Source of the DNA: Clostridia bacterium | GTDB lineage: Bacteria > Bacillota > Clostridia > Oscillospirales > CAG-272 | Length of the DNA stretch: 38,566 bases | NCBI GenBank assembly: GCA_017518975.1 | Contig: JAFWTH010000051.1 | Span: forward strand, 1 to 38,566 | Reading direction: 5' to 3' | Shown: in pieces, positions 17,688-26,287 of the stretch | Position numbering within the stretch: the stretch's first letter is position 1 | Layout of the letters: each line of letters starts with the position of its first letter | The notes under the pieces: generated by a model | Seen by the model: the letters and a program-made list of their open reading frames with translations, nothing else | Databases searched by the model: none | Told to the model about the DNA's origin: nothing | Made by a program: the position numbers and the translations under genes

Positions 17688-17693
17688 TCGCTC

Positions 17694-17719
17694 AAAAGCC
17701 GCCTTCGGGCGGCTTTTGT
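17694..17719 (+). terminator. Terminator of beta-helix gene 4
   Basis: AAAAGCCGCC, loop TTCG, GGCGGCTTTTGTT: a perfect GC stem with a UUCG tetraloop and T run, seven bases after the stop. Confidence 0.9.
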
Positions 17720-17733
17720 TAACAGATGACGTA

Positions 17734-17762
17734 TTGAATTCACTCTGTAAAACTGATACAAT
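17734..17762 (+). promoter_or_regulatory. Promoter of SLH/beta-helix gene 5
   Basis: TTGAAT (17734-17739), a 17-base spacer and TACAAT (17757-17762). The leader contains a weak AGCATT/AATGCT hairpin with a short T run (about 17766-17784) before the ribosome site GAGG. Confidence 0.6.
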
Positions 17763-17798
17763 AGGAGCATTAAAAATGCTTTTTACGAGGTACGGATA

Positions 17799-20501
17799 AT
17801 GAAAAAAGCGGTTTCCGTTTTACTTGCTCTTATAATGCTCGCGGGAACACTCGCCGCCGCGATCCCCGTGTCTTCGGCGAAGGCGGGTTTCTCAGACGTG
17901 GCGGAGGACAGATGGAGTTACGGCTCGATAAACTACGCTGTCGAGAACGGCTATATGCAGGGAGTCGGAGACGGAAAGTTCGATCCGACGGGATCGCTCA
18001 CCCGCGCAATGGTCGCGACGGTTCTTTGGAGAAGAGAGGGTTCGCCCGTTCCGACCGCTCCGAGCGGCTTTTCGGACGTACCCGCGGGCGCGTGGTACGC
18101 CGACGCCGTCGCGTGGGCGAAGGAGACGGGCGTGGTGAACGGAATGACGGCGACGACATTCTCTCCGAACGGGTATATTACCCGTGAACAACTTGCGACG
18201 ATGCTATTTCGGTTTTCGTCATCCGCTCCGGTCTCAGTTCCCGAGCGCGCGGATCTGACTCCGTTTTCTGACGATGAAAAGACGTCCGGATGGGCAAAAG
18301 AATCGCTTGAATGGGCGGTCGAGGCGGGACTGATAAACGGCACGGACGGAAACCGTCTTTTGCCGTCGGGCAACGCCACCCGTGAGCAGTTCGCCGCGAT
18401 AATAAAGCGGTACGACGATTCCTTCAAACTGTCGTATAACACGCCCGTCGTCCGTTCCCACTATACGGAAGGGGAATACCCGCTCGTCAAAGACGCAGAT
18501 TTTTACGTCTCGGTGAACGGATCGGACGACGGTCCGGGAACGCTTGACAGACCGTTCGCCACGTTCAAAAAAGCGGTCGACGCCGCGCGCTCGCTCGACA
18601 GGACGGGTAAAAACGGCATTACCGTCGCGTTCAAGGCGGGTGATTACGGTGCGCTTAACGTTGCGCTGACCGCCGAGGATTCCGGTACGCCGGAGTGCCC
18701 GATAACGTACTGCAAATACGGCGACGGGGACGTGTTTTTCAACAACGGACTTGATCTTGACGCTTCCGCGTTCTCGGATATCGGCGGGGATGATGATGAG
18801 TTTTTCGACCCGAGATACACGGATAAGATCAAAAAATATGACGTCGGTTTTCTGTTTGACGCAGGGCTCACCGCCGATTCATTTCTTCTCTTCGACGACT
18901 CGGGGCTCTGTGATACGGCGAGATATCCGAACAAGTATCAGGACGGGACCGACGCCCTGCTCGAAAACGGCGCGGATACCGTCGACCGATACCATATGAC
19001 AGTAACTCACCCCCTGCTGATTGCCCGGATGGCGAAATATACCCCGAAGATGATCCGCAATATGCAGATATACGGATACATCGTCCGCGGGTACGCCAAG
19101 GACACGGGGTTCGTTACGGGATACGATACGACAACTCACACGCTTACCGTCGACAGAACGAATTCCGACGAATACGAACATCTGAGGGACAACTGGCTCG
19201 GCGCAAAAATGTGTGTCGCGAACGTTTCGCGCGAACTCGATTCGACGGGGGAATACTGGATCGAACCTGAGTCGCGCACGCTGTACGTATTCGCGCCGGA
19301 GGGTAATTACCACATACCCGTATACGGTGATATGATTTCAATGGAGAAGACCGACTTCGTGACGTTCCGCGGACTGACTTTCCGCAATTCGACGGGGCGT
19401 TTCATCTCGGGTCATCTGTGTCACGGAGTGACGGTCGATCTGTGCGACTTCGGCGTCACCTCGTCAAGGGAGGGAGTGTATTTCGACGACTGCGACCTCG
19501 ACCGCCCTCTTGATCTTGAGATCACCAACAACAGATTTTCACTGGCGTTCGGTCAGTCGGTGAAGGTATACGGAAGATGCACCGGCAGATACCGTTACGT
19601 GAAACGCGCAAACGTCGTCTTCGACAACAACTTCGTGACGTCGTCGAACCTTGCGTATGATTTTCTGAACTCCGTTCATATCGAAAGCTGTTCGGGCGTC
19701 AGAGTGACCCACAACGATTTTGTCCATACGTCGCGAGGCGCCGTTTCATTCGATTACTCGTACGACGTACTGATCGAATACAACAATTTCGACTCCGTTA
19801 TGGAAAACTCCGAGGACGGCGGCGCGGTGTACAACTGGGGAAGCGTAGACGGATGGGGTATCCGGGTCTGTCACAACTATTTCGGACCAATGCACTACGA
19901 CGGTACCGGGACCTTCGGTTACTACGTCGACGACAATTCCGGAGGCGCGGACATATACGAAAACCTGTTTTACAACGCCGTCTGCCCGGTTATGTACCAC
20001 CTGGGAAGGGACAACACCGCTCACGACAACGTGTTCGTCAGTACGCACGGCCGCGAGGGCGTCGGTATAAGTATTCCGCACAGAAACACGATCGAGGAGA
20101 TCGGTTACGAAGCCGCGCTTCGTACTTTCCCTACTGACCGTACAAGGGTATGGTGGAGTAACATTTTTGACCTTATCGATACTTATCCCGAGTACCGCGC
20201 GGGGGTTGAAAAGTATTGCCCCGGGATCCTGTCGGTCACGCTTGACGAGAGCATGATCGACTCGCCGGATTTCTTCCTCAATCCCGTCAATTCGATAGTC
20301 GACAACGTCTACGTCAATCCGGAAGGACGCGTGGACACGCTAACGGACAAATACCTCGTTCAGTTTACCGGGATCGGCGGTCTGAGAGGTTTCACTCTTG
20401 ACGAAAACCCGCTGTTCGTCAATCCGACGATCGGCGACTATCGAGTACGCGACGGCGTAGACTTCCCGGACGTTCAATTTGAAAAAATCGGTCGTTATTA
20501 A
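17799..20501 (+). CDS. SLH-anchored right-handed beta-helix protein 5 (GH141-like)
   Basis: 900 residues: signal peptide ending near VSSAKA, SLH domains about 29-82, 89-141 and 154-207, helix from about 233 (YVSVNGSDDGPG). Candidate acids are in NSEDGGAVY (Asp673) and YVDDNSGG (Asp711, Asp712), with HLGRDN after them. The first SLH is nearly base-for-base that of gene 6. The end of the third SLH and the linker (IIKRYDDSFKLSYN) instead match gene 3 closely, a mosaic pattern. It has its own promoter. It is followed by MITE-like copy B, so the arrangement gene-MITE-gene of genes 1 and 2 recurs here with gene 6. Confidence 0.85.
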   Translation: MKKAVSVLLALIMLAGTLAAAIPVSSAKAGFSDVAEDRWSYGSINYAVENGYMQGVGDGKFDPTGSLTRAMVATVLWRREGSPVPTAPSGFSDVPAGAWYADAVAWAKETGVVNGMTATTFSPNGYITREQLATMLFRFSSSAPVSVPERADLTPFSDDEKTSGWAKESLEWAVEAGLINGTDGNRLLPSGNATREQFAAIIKRYDDSFKLSYNTPVVRSHYTEGEYPLVKDADFYVSVNGSDDGPGTLDRPFATFKKAVDAARSLDRTGKNGITVAFKAGDYGALNVALTAEDSGTPECPITYCKYGDGDVFFNNGLDLDASAFSDIGGDDDEFFDPRYTDKIKKYDVGFLFDAGLTADSFLLFDDSGLCDTARYPNKYQDGTDALLENGADTVDRYHMTVTHPLLIARMAKYTPKMIRNMQIYGYIVRGYAKDTGFVTGYDTTTHTLTVDRTNSDEYEHLRDNWLGAKMCVANVSRELDSTGEYWIEPESRTLYVFAPEGNYHIPVYGDMISMEKTDFVTFRGLTFRNSTGRFISGHLCHGVTVDLCDFGVTSSREGVYFDDCDLDRPLDLEITNNRFSLAFGQSVKVYGRCTGRYRYVKRANVVFDNNFVTSSNLAYDFLNSVHIESCSGVRVTHNDFVHTSRGAVSFDYSYDVLIEYNNFDSVMENSEDGGAVYNWGSVDGWGIRVCHNYFGPMHYDGTGTFGYYVDDNSGGADIYENLFYNAVCPVMYHLGRDNTAHDNVFVSTHGREGVGISIPHRNTIEEIGYEAALRTFPTDRTRVWWSNIFDLIDTYPEYRAGVEKYCPGILSVTLDESMIDSPDFFLNPVNSIVDNVYVNPEGRVDTLTDKYLVQFTGIGGLRGFTLDENPLFVNPTIGDYRVRDGVDFPDVQFEKIGRY

Positions 20502-20510
20502 TTGTGATAT

Positions 20511-20724
20511 AGCCTTCCCCTTGAGGGTAGCGAAGCGCGGGGCGCGGTAGTGAATGACAATCCGGGGGATTGTCAGAGCCGCGTCCTGACCGTCCCCCGC
20601 AGGGAAGACAAGGTGGGTCCGACGGACTCGGATGAGGTGAGAAAACGAAGTCCGGATCACCTCATCAGTCAGTTCTTCTTGCAGTTCAAGAAGAACTGAC
20701 AGCTTCCCCTCGAGGGGAAGCCTT
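20511..20724. repeat. MITE-like palindromic repeat, copy B, with nested insertion
   Basis: It has the same outer parts as the copy at 6089: GATATAGCCTTCCCCTTGAGGG at the left (from 20506), the GATGAGGTGAGAAAAC and ATCACCTCATCAGTCA segments, and GCTTCCCCTCGAGGGGAAGCC at the right. About 80 bases (roughly 20528-20608) interrupt the left palindrome; the insert is GC-rich and holds the hairpin TGACAATCC/GGATTGTCA. The inner hairpin differs in sequence (AGTTCTTCTTG with CAAGAAGAACT) but keeps its pairing, showing that structure is conserved. Confidence 0.8.
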
Positions 20725-20754
20725 GGCGGCAGCCTTAACGGAAGGAGTTAAAGA

Positions 20755-23523
20755 GTGAAAAACGTTCTATCAATACTGATCACACTCGCTATGCTCGCCT
20801 GTGCGTTTTCCGTGATCCCCGTGAGCGCCGGGAAGATCGAGTTCTCAGACGTCACCGACGATAGGTGGAGTTACGGCTCGATAAACTACGCCGTCGAGAA
20901 CGGCTATATGCAGGGAGTCGGAGGCGGAAAGTTCGATCCGACGGGATCGCTCACCCGTGCGATGGTCGCGACGGTTTTGTGGCGCAGAGAAGGATCTCCG
21001 AAGCCGACCGCTCCGAGCGGCTTTTCGGACGTACCCGCCGGCGCGTGGTATGCCGACGCCGTGGCGTGGGCGAAGGAGACGGGAGTCGTGAACGGGATGA
21101 CGGCGACGACCTTCTCCCCGAACGGATATATCACCCGCGAGCAGCTCGCGGCGATGCTCTTCCGGTTTTCGTCGACCGCGCCTGTGTCCGTACCGGAACG
21201 CGCGGATCTGACTCCGTTTTCTGACGATGAAAAGACGTCCGGATGGGCAAAAGAGTCGCTTGAATGGGCGGTCGAAGCTGGGCTGATAAACGGCACGGAC
21301 GGAAACCGTCTTTTGCCGTCGGGCAACGCCACACGGGAACAGTTCGCCTCGATAATCGAAAGATATGACAGCACTTTCAATCTTTCGTACAACCGGCCTG
21401 TTCTCCGCTCTCACTATACGGAAAAAGATTATCCTCTTGTAACGGATGCGGATTTCTACGTATCTCCGGCGGGGTCGGACGAGAACGACGGATCGTTCGC
21501 CCGTCCGTTCAGAACGTGGGAGAAGGCGCGTGACGCGGTGCGCTCGCTCGACAGGACGGGCAGAACGGGTATCACGGTCGCTTTCATGGCGGGGAATTAC
21601 GGTCCGCTTTCCATCGAATTCGGCGAAGAGGATTCCGGTACGCCGGGGTGTCCCGTTACTTACTGTAAGTACGGCGACGGGCCCGTCGTCTTTGACAACG
21701 GCGCGACGTTGAGCGCGGACGATTTCGAGCCGATCGGCGAAGAAGAAAGGGCGGCGTTCAACGACCGGTACGCGGACAATATCAGAAAAGTCGACCTGAA
21801 TAAATTTTTCAGCGAGATCCCGGACTATTCCGAGTTTATGCTGTTCAGCGAACAGACCGTCATGACCGCGGCGAGGTTTCCTAACAGATACGCCGACGGG
21901 TCGGACAATCTCTTGACGTCGGGCGAGACGAACGACCAACGGTCTCTCCGTATTACCGCGGGAGTTCTCGCGCGCCGTATCGCGACGTACTCCGACGAGG
22001 CGATCGCCGAAATGCGCGTTTACGGATATATCGTCAGCGGGTACAGAAAAGACACGTTCCGCGCCGAATCGTTCGACAGGGAGAACGAGATACTTTACAT
22101 CAAGGACTGGAACACGCACCAGTACGGTCCGATGCGTTCCGGATGGCGCGGAGCCGACGGTGAAGGCATCAAAATGTGCGTCACGAATGTTGCGCGCGAA
22201 CTCGACTTCGCCGACGAATACTGGATCGACCGTGAAACCGGCACGCTTTACGTTTACGACCCGAGGGGAGAATACCGTATTCCGATGGGATACGGCGAGA
22301 AGAAGATCAGAGGATCGGGGCACGACGTCGTTACCGGGTACGATCAAACGCCCGAATACCTGATGATCGATCTCGAAAACACGGGATATATTACGTTCCG
22401 CGGATTCAGTTTTGAAAATGCCGCAGACGGGATCATGTTCGGTTACAGGACTTCGGGGATAAAGATCGACGAATGCTTGTTCTCATGCTCGACGGGCCCG
22501 AATCAGACGCTTTTCCTGTTTTCCTTTGATAATGCTCCGCTCGCCCTGACCGTGACCGACAGCGAATTCGATCTCTCTGCGGGATCCGCGGTCTGGATCG
22601 AGGACGTTGCAGACGGTCCCGAAAGATATACGAACAGGAGCGACGCGCTCATCGACAACTGCCTGTTCTCGCGCGCGAACCTCACGTATGACGTCGAGGG
22701 CGCGGTCGATATGTACAAGTGTTCGGGAGGAACGGTATCCCACTGCCGTTTTGAGAATTGCAGCAGATGCGGAGTCATGTATCAGGGCTCGTTCGATATT
22801 CTGATCGAGTACAACGACTTCGACAGCGTGATGACGAATTCCGAGGACGGCGGCGTTACGCGCACTTGGGGCAATATGGACGGGAACTGCGTTATCCGTT
22901 ACAATTACTATAACAGTATTACCGAGTCACAGGGAGTCGGCAGACTCGCGCAGTATTCAGATGACGGCGACTGCGGGACGGAGATATATTCAAACCTTCT
23001 GTACTACGGCGGGGATATTGTATTCGCCGGAGCGGGGCGCGACAACGTGTTCCGCGACAACGCCGTTGTGGGAAGCGGCAAAGTGTCCGTCCAGTCGATG
23101 ACGGCGGCCATCAAGGAGGCGGGCGACGAAGCGCGTTCTTCATGGCCGATCTACATCCACCTCGCGAGGTGGGACAAGATCCTCGGGTATATCGCGACCG
23201 TCGACGGATACGCTGAAGAACTCGAAGCCCGCCGTCCGGGCGCGACGTCGCTCACTTTCGACTTCAACGATCCGTGGGTTCTCGATTTCGTGTTCGCTCC
23301 GGTCACTGCGATAACGGGCAACGTATATTTCAACGAGACCGGCGAGACGGACGGGCGTTTCAATCTGCTTGACGACGCACGAGATTACTGCACGCTCGAC
23401 GGCAACGTCGGGTACACGTTCGGGGAGAATCCGATCTTCGTCAATCCCACGGTCGGCGACTACCGCGTCCGCGCGGATTCAGGTTTCACAGACTTTCATT
23501 TTGAACTGATCGGAAGATACTGA
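20755..23523 (+). CDS. SLH-anchored right-handed beta-helix protein 6 (GH141-like)
   Basis: 922 residues, the longest of the six. It starts with GTG at 20755; AAGGAG seven bases upstream and the correct signal peptide (KNVLSILITLAMLACAF) support this. SLH domains about 27-80, 87-139 and 152-205; helix from about 231. Candidate acids are in NSEDGGVTR (Asp698) and QYSDDGDCG (Asp736, Asp737), then AGAGRDN. An extra loop of about 25 residues near 511-535 (IRGSGHDVVTGYDQ) explains the extra length. No promoter was found between the MITE and the start, as for gene 2. It ends at a strong terminator. Confidence 0.85.
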   Translation: MKNVLSILITLAMLACAFSVIPVSAGKIEFSDVTDDRWSYGSINYAVENGYMQGVGGGKFDPTGSLTRAMVATVLWRREGSPKPTAPSGFSDVPAGAWYADAVAWAKETGVVNGMTATTFSPNGYITREQLAAMLFRFSSTAPVSVPERADLTPFSDDEKTSGWAKESLEWAVEAGLINGTDGNRLLPSGNATREQFASIIERYDSTFNLSYNRPVLRSHYTEKDYPLVTDADFYVSPAGSDENDGSFARPFRTWEKARDAVRSLDRTGRTGITVAFMAGNYGPLSIEFGEEDSGTPGCPVTYCKYGDGPVVFDNGATLSADDFEPIGEEERAAFNDRYADNIRKVDLNKFFSEIPDYSEFMLFSEQTVMTAARFPNRYADGSDNLLTSGETNDQRSLRITAGVLARRIATYSDEAIAEMRVYGYIVSGYRKDTFRAESFDRENEILYIKDWNTHQYGPMRSGWRGADGEGIKMCVTNVARELDFADEYWIDRETGTLYVYDPRGEYRIPMGYGEKKIRGSGHDVVTGYDQTPEYLMIDLENTGYITFRGFSFENAADGIMFGYRTSGIKIDECLFSCSTGPNQTLFLFSFDNAPLALTVTDSEFDLSAGSAVWIEDVADGPERYTNRSDALIDNCLFSRANLTYDVEGAVDMYKCSGGTVSHCRFENCSRCGVMYQGSFDILIEYNDFDSVMTNSEDGGVTRTWGNMDGNCVIRYNYYNSITESQGVGRLAQYSDDGDCGTEIYSNLLYYGGDIVFAGAGRDNVFRDNAVVGSGKVSVQSMTAAIKEAGDEARSSWPIYIHLARWDKILGYIATVDGYAEELEARRPGATSLTFDFNDPWVLDFVFAPVTAITGNVYFNETGETDGRFNLLDDARDYCTLDGNVGYTFGENPIFVNPTVGDYRVRADSGFTDFHFELIGRY

Positions 23524-23536
23524 CGTAAAAAAGAAC

Positions 23537-23566
23537 CGCCGGGGCTTGAGCCCCGGCGATCCTTTT
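23537..23566. terminator. Terminator between beta-helix gene 6 and the convergent regulator
   Basis: CGCCGGGGC (23537-23545), loop TTGA, GCCCCGGCG (23550-23558), then ATCCTTTTT. The A-rich left flank suggests it works in both directions; its T run abuts the end of the minus-strand gene. Confidence 0.85.
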
Positions 23567-24630
23567 TACTTCCTGTACTTTTCGTGTACCGCCCGATATT
23601 TTTCGTTTTTGACCAGTTCGGCGTTACGCAGATTATCCCAGGAGAGAGAACAGTCGATGATACGGTCAAGCATTTTTCTGCCGCCGTGATCCTTGAAGAC
23701 CGCGTCAAAGAGCGGAACGTCATTCTCGGCAAGCTTCGACAGTTTCGCAAAGGCGGCGAAATACTTATCGGTTATCCTGATGATATCCTCGTCTTTACCG
23801 CCGCGGAATTCGCGCGCGATTAGGTCATTTTTGAGCCGCCCGAAAAGGCTTTGCGCCTGAACGACGAGATACGCCACGTTCGTCTCGCACCCGAGCCGGA
23901 ACAACCCGTCGCCTATCGCCTCGAGCGTCCCGACCATCTCATCATAAGGTATTTCCGTGTTGTAAAAGTACGATTTGACGACTTTGTCCGCGCCGAAATC
24001 GACGAGTTCGTACATATTTCGAGCCGCCCAGTAGACGAATTCCGGTCTGTCTTTTTTGAAAAGCTGCTCGTGCAACTGTCCGGCGGTGTTCCACCAGCTT
24101 CCGCATTTTTCGTCGTGTATTTTCAGCGCCTCTTCCGTCTTTCCCTCCGCATGAAGCAGGATCGCTTTCATTTTCCACGCGCCGAGGCGCAGCCGACCGT
24201 CGGTACATCCGCCGATTATTTTGTCGCATATCGCCTCGAGCTCGCCTTTGTGCTCAAGCGCCGCGTCAAGATCCGGTTCTGCGTCTTCGATTCCCAAAGT
24301 CCACATATAGCAGTACATTATCCTGTAGTCGTTCGGGTACTCCCGGTACGCTTTCTTTATGATGTCCCGATCCCAAGTCCTTCGGTATTCTTCGACGATC
24401 TTTTCGATATTCTCGTTGACTTTTTCCCTGTCGTACCCCACGAGCTCGTCGAGCGAGACGTCAAAGTAAAACGCGAGCGGCTGCAGAAGCGTAATGTCAG
24501 GGAACGAGTCGCCTCTCTCCCATTTGCTGACTGCGGCGCAGGTGACGTTCATCGCCTCCGCAAGCTGTTCCTGCGTGACGTTTTTCTCCGTACGCAGCCG
24601 TTTGATATTAGTACCTATCGTGATCTTCAT
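23566..24630 (-). CDS. XRE-family regulator with long helical C-terminal domain
   Basis: 354 residues from the ATG at 24630, chosen over an in-frame ATG at 24684 because GGGAGG precedes it and the longer N-terminus runs through the promoter. An XRE helix-turn-helix covers about residues 4-65 (VTQEQLAEAMNVTCAAVSKWERG). The remaining 285 residues are mostly amphipathic helices with TPR-like spacing (KAYREYPNDYRIMYCYMWTL, EGKTEEALKIHDE), as in clostridial regulators that sense a peptide or ligand through a helical repeat domain. The target is unknown. It converges on the beta-helix array and could be a local regulator, but nothing in the sequence proves this. Confidence 0.8.
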   Translation of the reverse strand: MKITIGTNIKRLRTEKNVTQEQLAEAMNVTCAAVSKWERGDSFPDITLLQPLAFYFDVSLDELVGYDREKVNENIEKIVEEYRRTWDRDIIKKAYREYPNDYRIMYCYMWTLGIEDAEPDLDAALEHKGELEAICDKIIGGCTDGRLRLGAWKMKAILLHAEGKTEEALKIHDEKCGSWWNTAGQLHEQLFKKDRPEFVYWAARNMYELVDFGADKVVKSYFYNTEIPYDEMVGTLEAIGDGLFRLGCETNVAYLVVQAQSLFGRLKNDLIAREFRGGKDEDIIRITDKYFAAFAKLSKLAENDVPLFDAVFKDHGGRKMLDRIIDCSLSWDNLRNAELVKNEKYRAVHEKYRK

Positions 24631-25003
24631 GATAAGTCCTCCCGTATTCTGAAGCGTGAAACCGACGTCCGTTTCCGTTATCATTATAACACTTTGACGC
24701 CTTTTGAACAGATACCGTTCGGAAAGACGGTATAAACCGCAGGTTGATTTTTTGTATCGCAGCTATATTCAGCGGCGGAAAAAAGCGCGCCCCGTCAACG
24801 CGGAGCGCGCCTTTTCTTTTCTATGAACGGTCACTGCGGTCCGGCAGAGTCCGTTTCTTCGCCCTGGTGCGAATATCGATAACGGACTTGAAACCACACA
24901 GTAAACAAACAAGTTACTCAACAAAATAGGGGAAAACCTTGATTATCTGAGCTGTTTAACTATAATAAAAGACGAAAATATTGTACATAAGGAGGGATAT
25001 GCA
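24631..25003. other. Intergenic stretch between two divergent regulators
   Basis: No credible gene. It holds a TATAAT on the minus strand (24683-24688) for the helical-domain regulator, an orphan bidirectional hairpin terminator, GCGCGC/GCGCGC at 24785-24810 with A6 to the left and TTTTCTTTT to the right, an AGTCCGTT/AACGGACT pair (about 24848-24888), the 13-base ATAACGGACTTGA (24879-24891) and the promoter of the next regulator. Base composition falls from GC-rich to AT-rich near 24890, probably the edge of imported DNA. Confidence 0.6.
24939..24966 (+). promoter_or_regulatory. Promoter of the AT-rich HTH gene
   Basis: TTGATT (24939-24944), a 16-base spacer and a perfect TATAAT (24961-24966), 37 bases before the GTG start with its AAGGAGGG site. 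Confidence 0.6.
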
Positions 25004-25672
25004 GTGAATAATATCGGAGAAACAATCAAGAAGCACAGACTTGAAAATCATCTTACTCAAGAAGACCTAGGGAAAACTATGTTTGTTTCAAAGCAAGCTG
25101 TATCAAAATGGGAAAACGGCAAGACGCTTCCAGATATCATTACAATAAAGAAGTTGGCGGAACTTTTATCAATTCCTCACGAAGAAATATTAGGAGAATC
25201 TATACAACAGACAAAACAATACAAAAAATGGATCAGAATCCTTATTCCGATTGTTCTTATCAGTATAATTGCGATGCTCTTTTTTGCATTTGATGGAGTT
25301 GGTTTTATTCAAAGGAGAACGCAAAGCGGTACTGCTATAGTATTATTGCGCGAAAATGGTGTTGTTGTTAAAGCAGAAGATTATGAGATTATCGGGCTGG
25401 TCAAACTAAAGCCGGGACAAAATGGGTATTCGTTTGATATTGATTACGGAGAAGTAAAGGGATCAATAATAACGTCAAATGGCAAGGAGATAGAATTCGG
25501 ATTTGTGAATACAAATAATTGGCATAATGTTCAAATAAGCATCAATATCAATAATGATTCCGCGTCTCAGTCGGTTATTTATAAAACAGACAACGATATA
25601 ATAGAGGTAATCGAAACAAACAACATATTCGACGAAGTTAATAAAACATCTGTTTTTCAAGGCGGAGTATAA
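25004..25672 (+). CDS. Membrane-anchored XRE regulator with extracellular domain, AT-rich
   Basis: 222 residues starting at GTG 25004 with an excellent AAGGAGGG site. An XRE helix-turn-helix lies at about residues 5-62 (LTQEDLGKTMFVSKQAVSKWENG), a membrane segment at about 76-95 (IRILIPIVLISIIAMLFFAF), and about 125 residues follow outside the membrane with a beta-rich, Asn/Ile-rich make-up. The layout suggests a one-component sensor whose outer domain detects a wall or external signal. Base and codon use (many AAA, ATA, AAT) are unlike every neighbour, which marks it as recent transfer. Inverted 13-mers flank it. The outer domain is not recognised. Confidence 0.8.
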   Translation: MNNIGETIKKHRLENHLTQEDLGKTMFVSKQAVSKWENGKTLPDIITIKKLAELLSIPHEEILGESIQQTKQYKKWIRILIPIVLISIIAMLFFAFDGVGFIQRRTQSGTAIVLLRENGVVVKAEDYEIIGLVKLKPGQNGYSFDIDYGEVKGSIITSNGKEIEFGFVNTNNWHNVQISININNDSASQSVIYKTDNDIIEVIETNNIFDEVNKTSVFQGGV

Positions 25673-25733
25673 AAACTCCTAAATGGCGCACTTACTCACC
25701 ACCGCAGGCGGTGAAAATGTGCTGAAAAAGAAA

Positions 25734-25773
25734 ATCGAGTATTCACAACTCAAGTCCGTTATGAATACTCGAT
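25734..25773 (-). terminator. Terminator overlapping the end of the small membrane protein gene
   Basis: GAATACTCGAT (25763-25773) pairs with ATCGAGTATTC (25734-25744), a perfect 11-base stem. On the minus strand it is followed by TTTTCTTTTTC. The first arm lies inside the last codons of the gene that ends at 25759. Confidence 0.75.
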
Positions 25774-26220
25774 ATGCTTTTCACGCTGAAGGAACTTCAG
25801 GGCGAGCAGTCCGGTGATTGCTTGAAGCGCCCCGAACACGAAGAAGGCCGTCGACATGAAGTTCAGCGGGAATATATAGAACTGGATGCAGATCCAGAGC
25901 ATCAGGGTGATCCCGAAGACCGTGCCGAGGGTCATGCCGATCTTCTTTTTTGCGAGAAGCAGTATCGCGGCCGTCAGATTCGTGACGCCGTTCACGATCA
26001 GCAGGGCGATCCCCGAGAAGAGGAAATCGCGGAACAGCACGTCGGAGAACGGCAGGGCCTTGAAAAACGGGAGCATCCCGTCCATGCCGAGGACCTTGCC
26101 GCTCGGGTCGATGATCATCGACAGACCGCCCGCAACGGCGCCGATCCCGATGAAGAGCGTCCAGAAGATCAGGATCGCCCTGAATACTTTATAAGCCGAG
26201 GTTTTCTTATGTTGCTCCAT
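25759..26220 (-). CDS. Small membrane protein with four predicted spans
   Basis: 153 residues with four hydrophobic segments (about 13-38, 64-90, 93-117 and 120-146), short loops, and charged termini (MEQHKKTSAYK and QREKHIEYS). No motif or family is recognised with confidence; it resembles generic clostridial four-span proteins of unknown role. There is no clear ribosome site before the ATG, so the start is uncertain. The phosphatase gene lies 67 bases upstream on the same strand and may share its transcript. The last codons double as a terminator arm. Confidence 0.6.
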   Translation of the reverse strand: MEQHKKTSAYKVFRAILIFWTLFIGIGAVAGGLSMIIDPSGKVLGMDGMLPFFKALPFSDVLFRDFLFSGIALLIVNGVTNLTAAILLLAKKKIGMTLGTVFGITLMLWICIQFYIFPLNFMSTAFFVFGALQAITGLLALKFLQREKHIEYS

Positions 26221-26287
26221 TTCAACGCGACGTTCAGCGTACCCGGTGACAGTCGTTTATTTCGTGACAATCCATTTTTCCGGTCTT

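Noticed and set aside
17766-17784. Attenuator hairpin in the leader of beta-helix gene 5
   Set aside because: The stem is only six AT-rich pairs with a short T run, too weak to call.
20845-22347. A 500-codon minus-strand open frame inside beta-helix gene 6
   Set aside because: Its Arg/Val-rich shadow translation mirrors the coding strand, and similar shadows occur in all six paralogues at the same place.
24744-24929. A 61-codon open frame on the plus strand
   Set aside because: No ribosome site, it runs through a hairpin terminator, and its composition changes midway.
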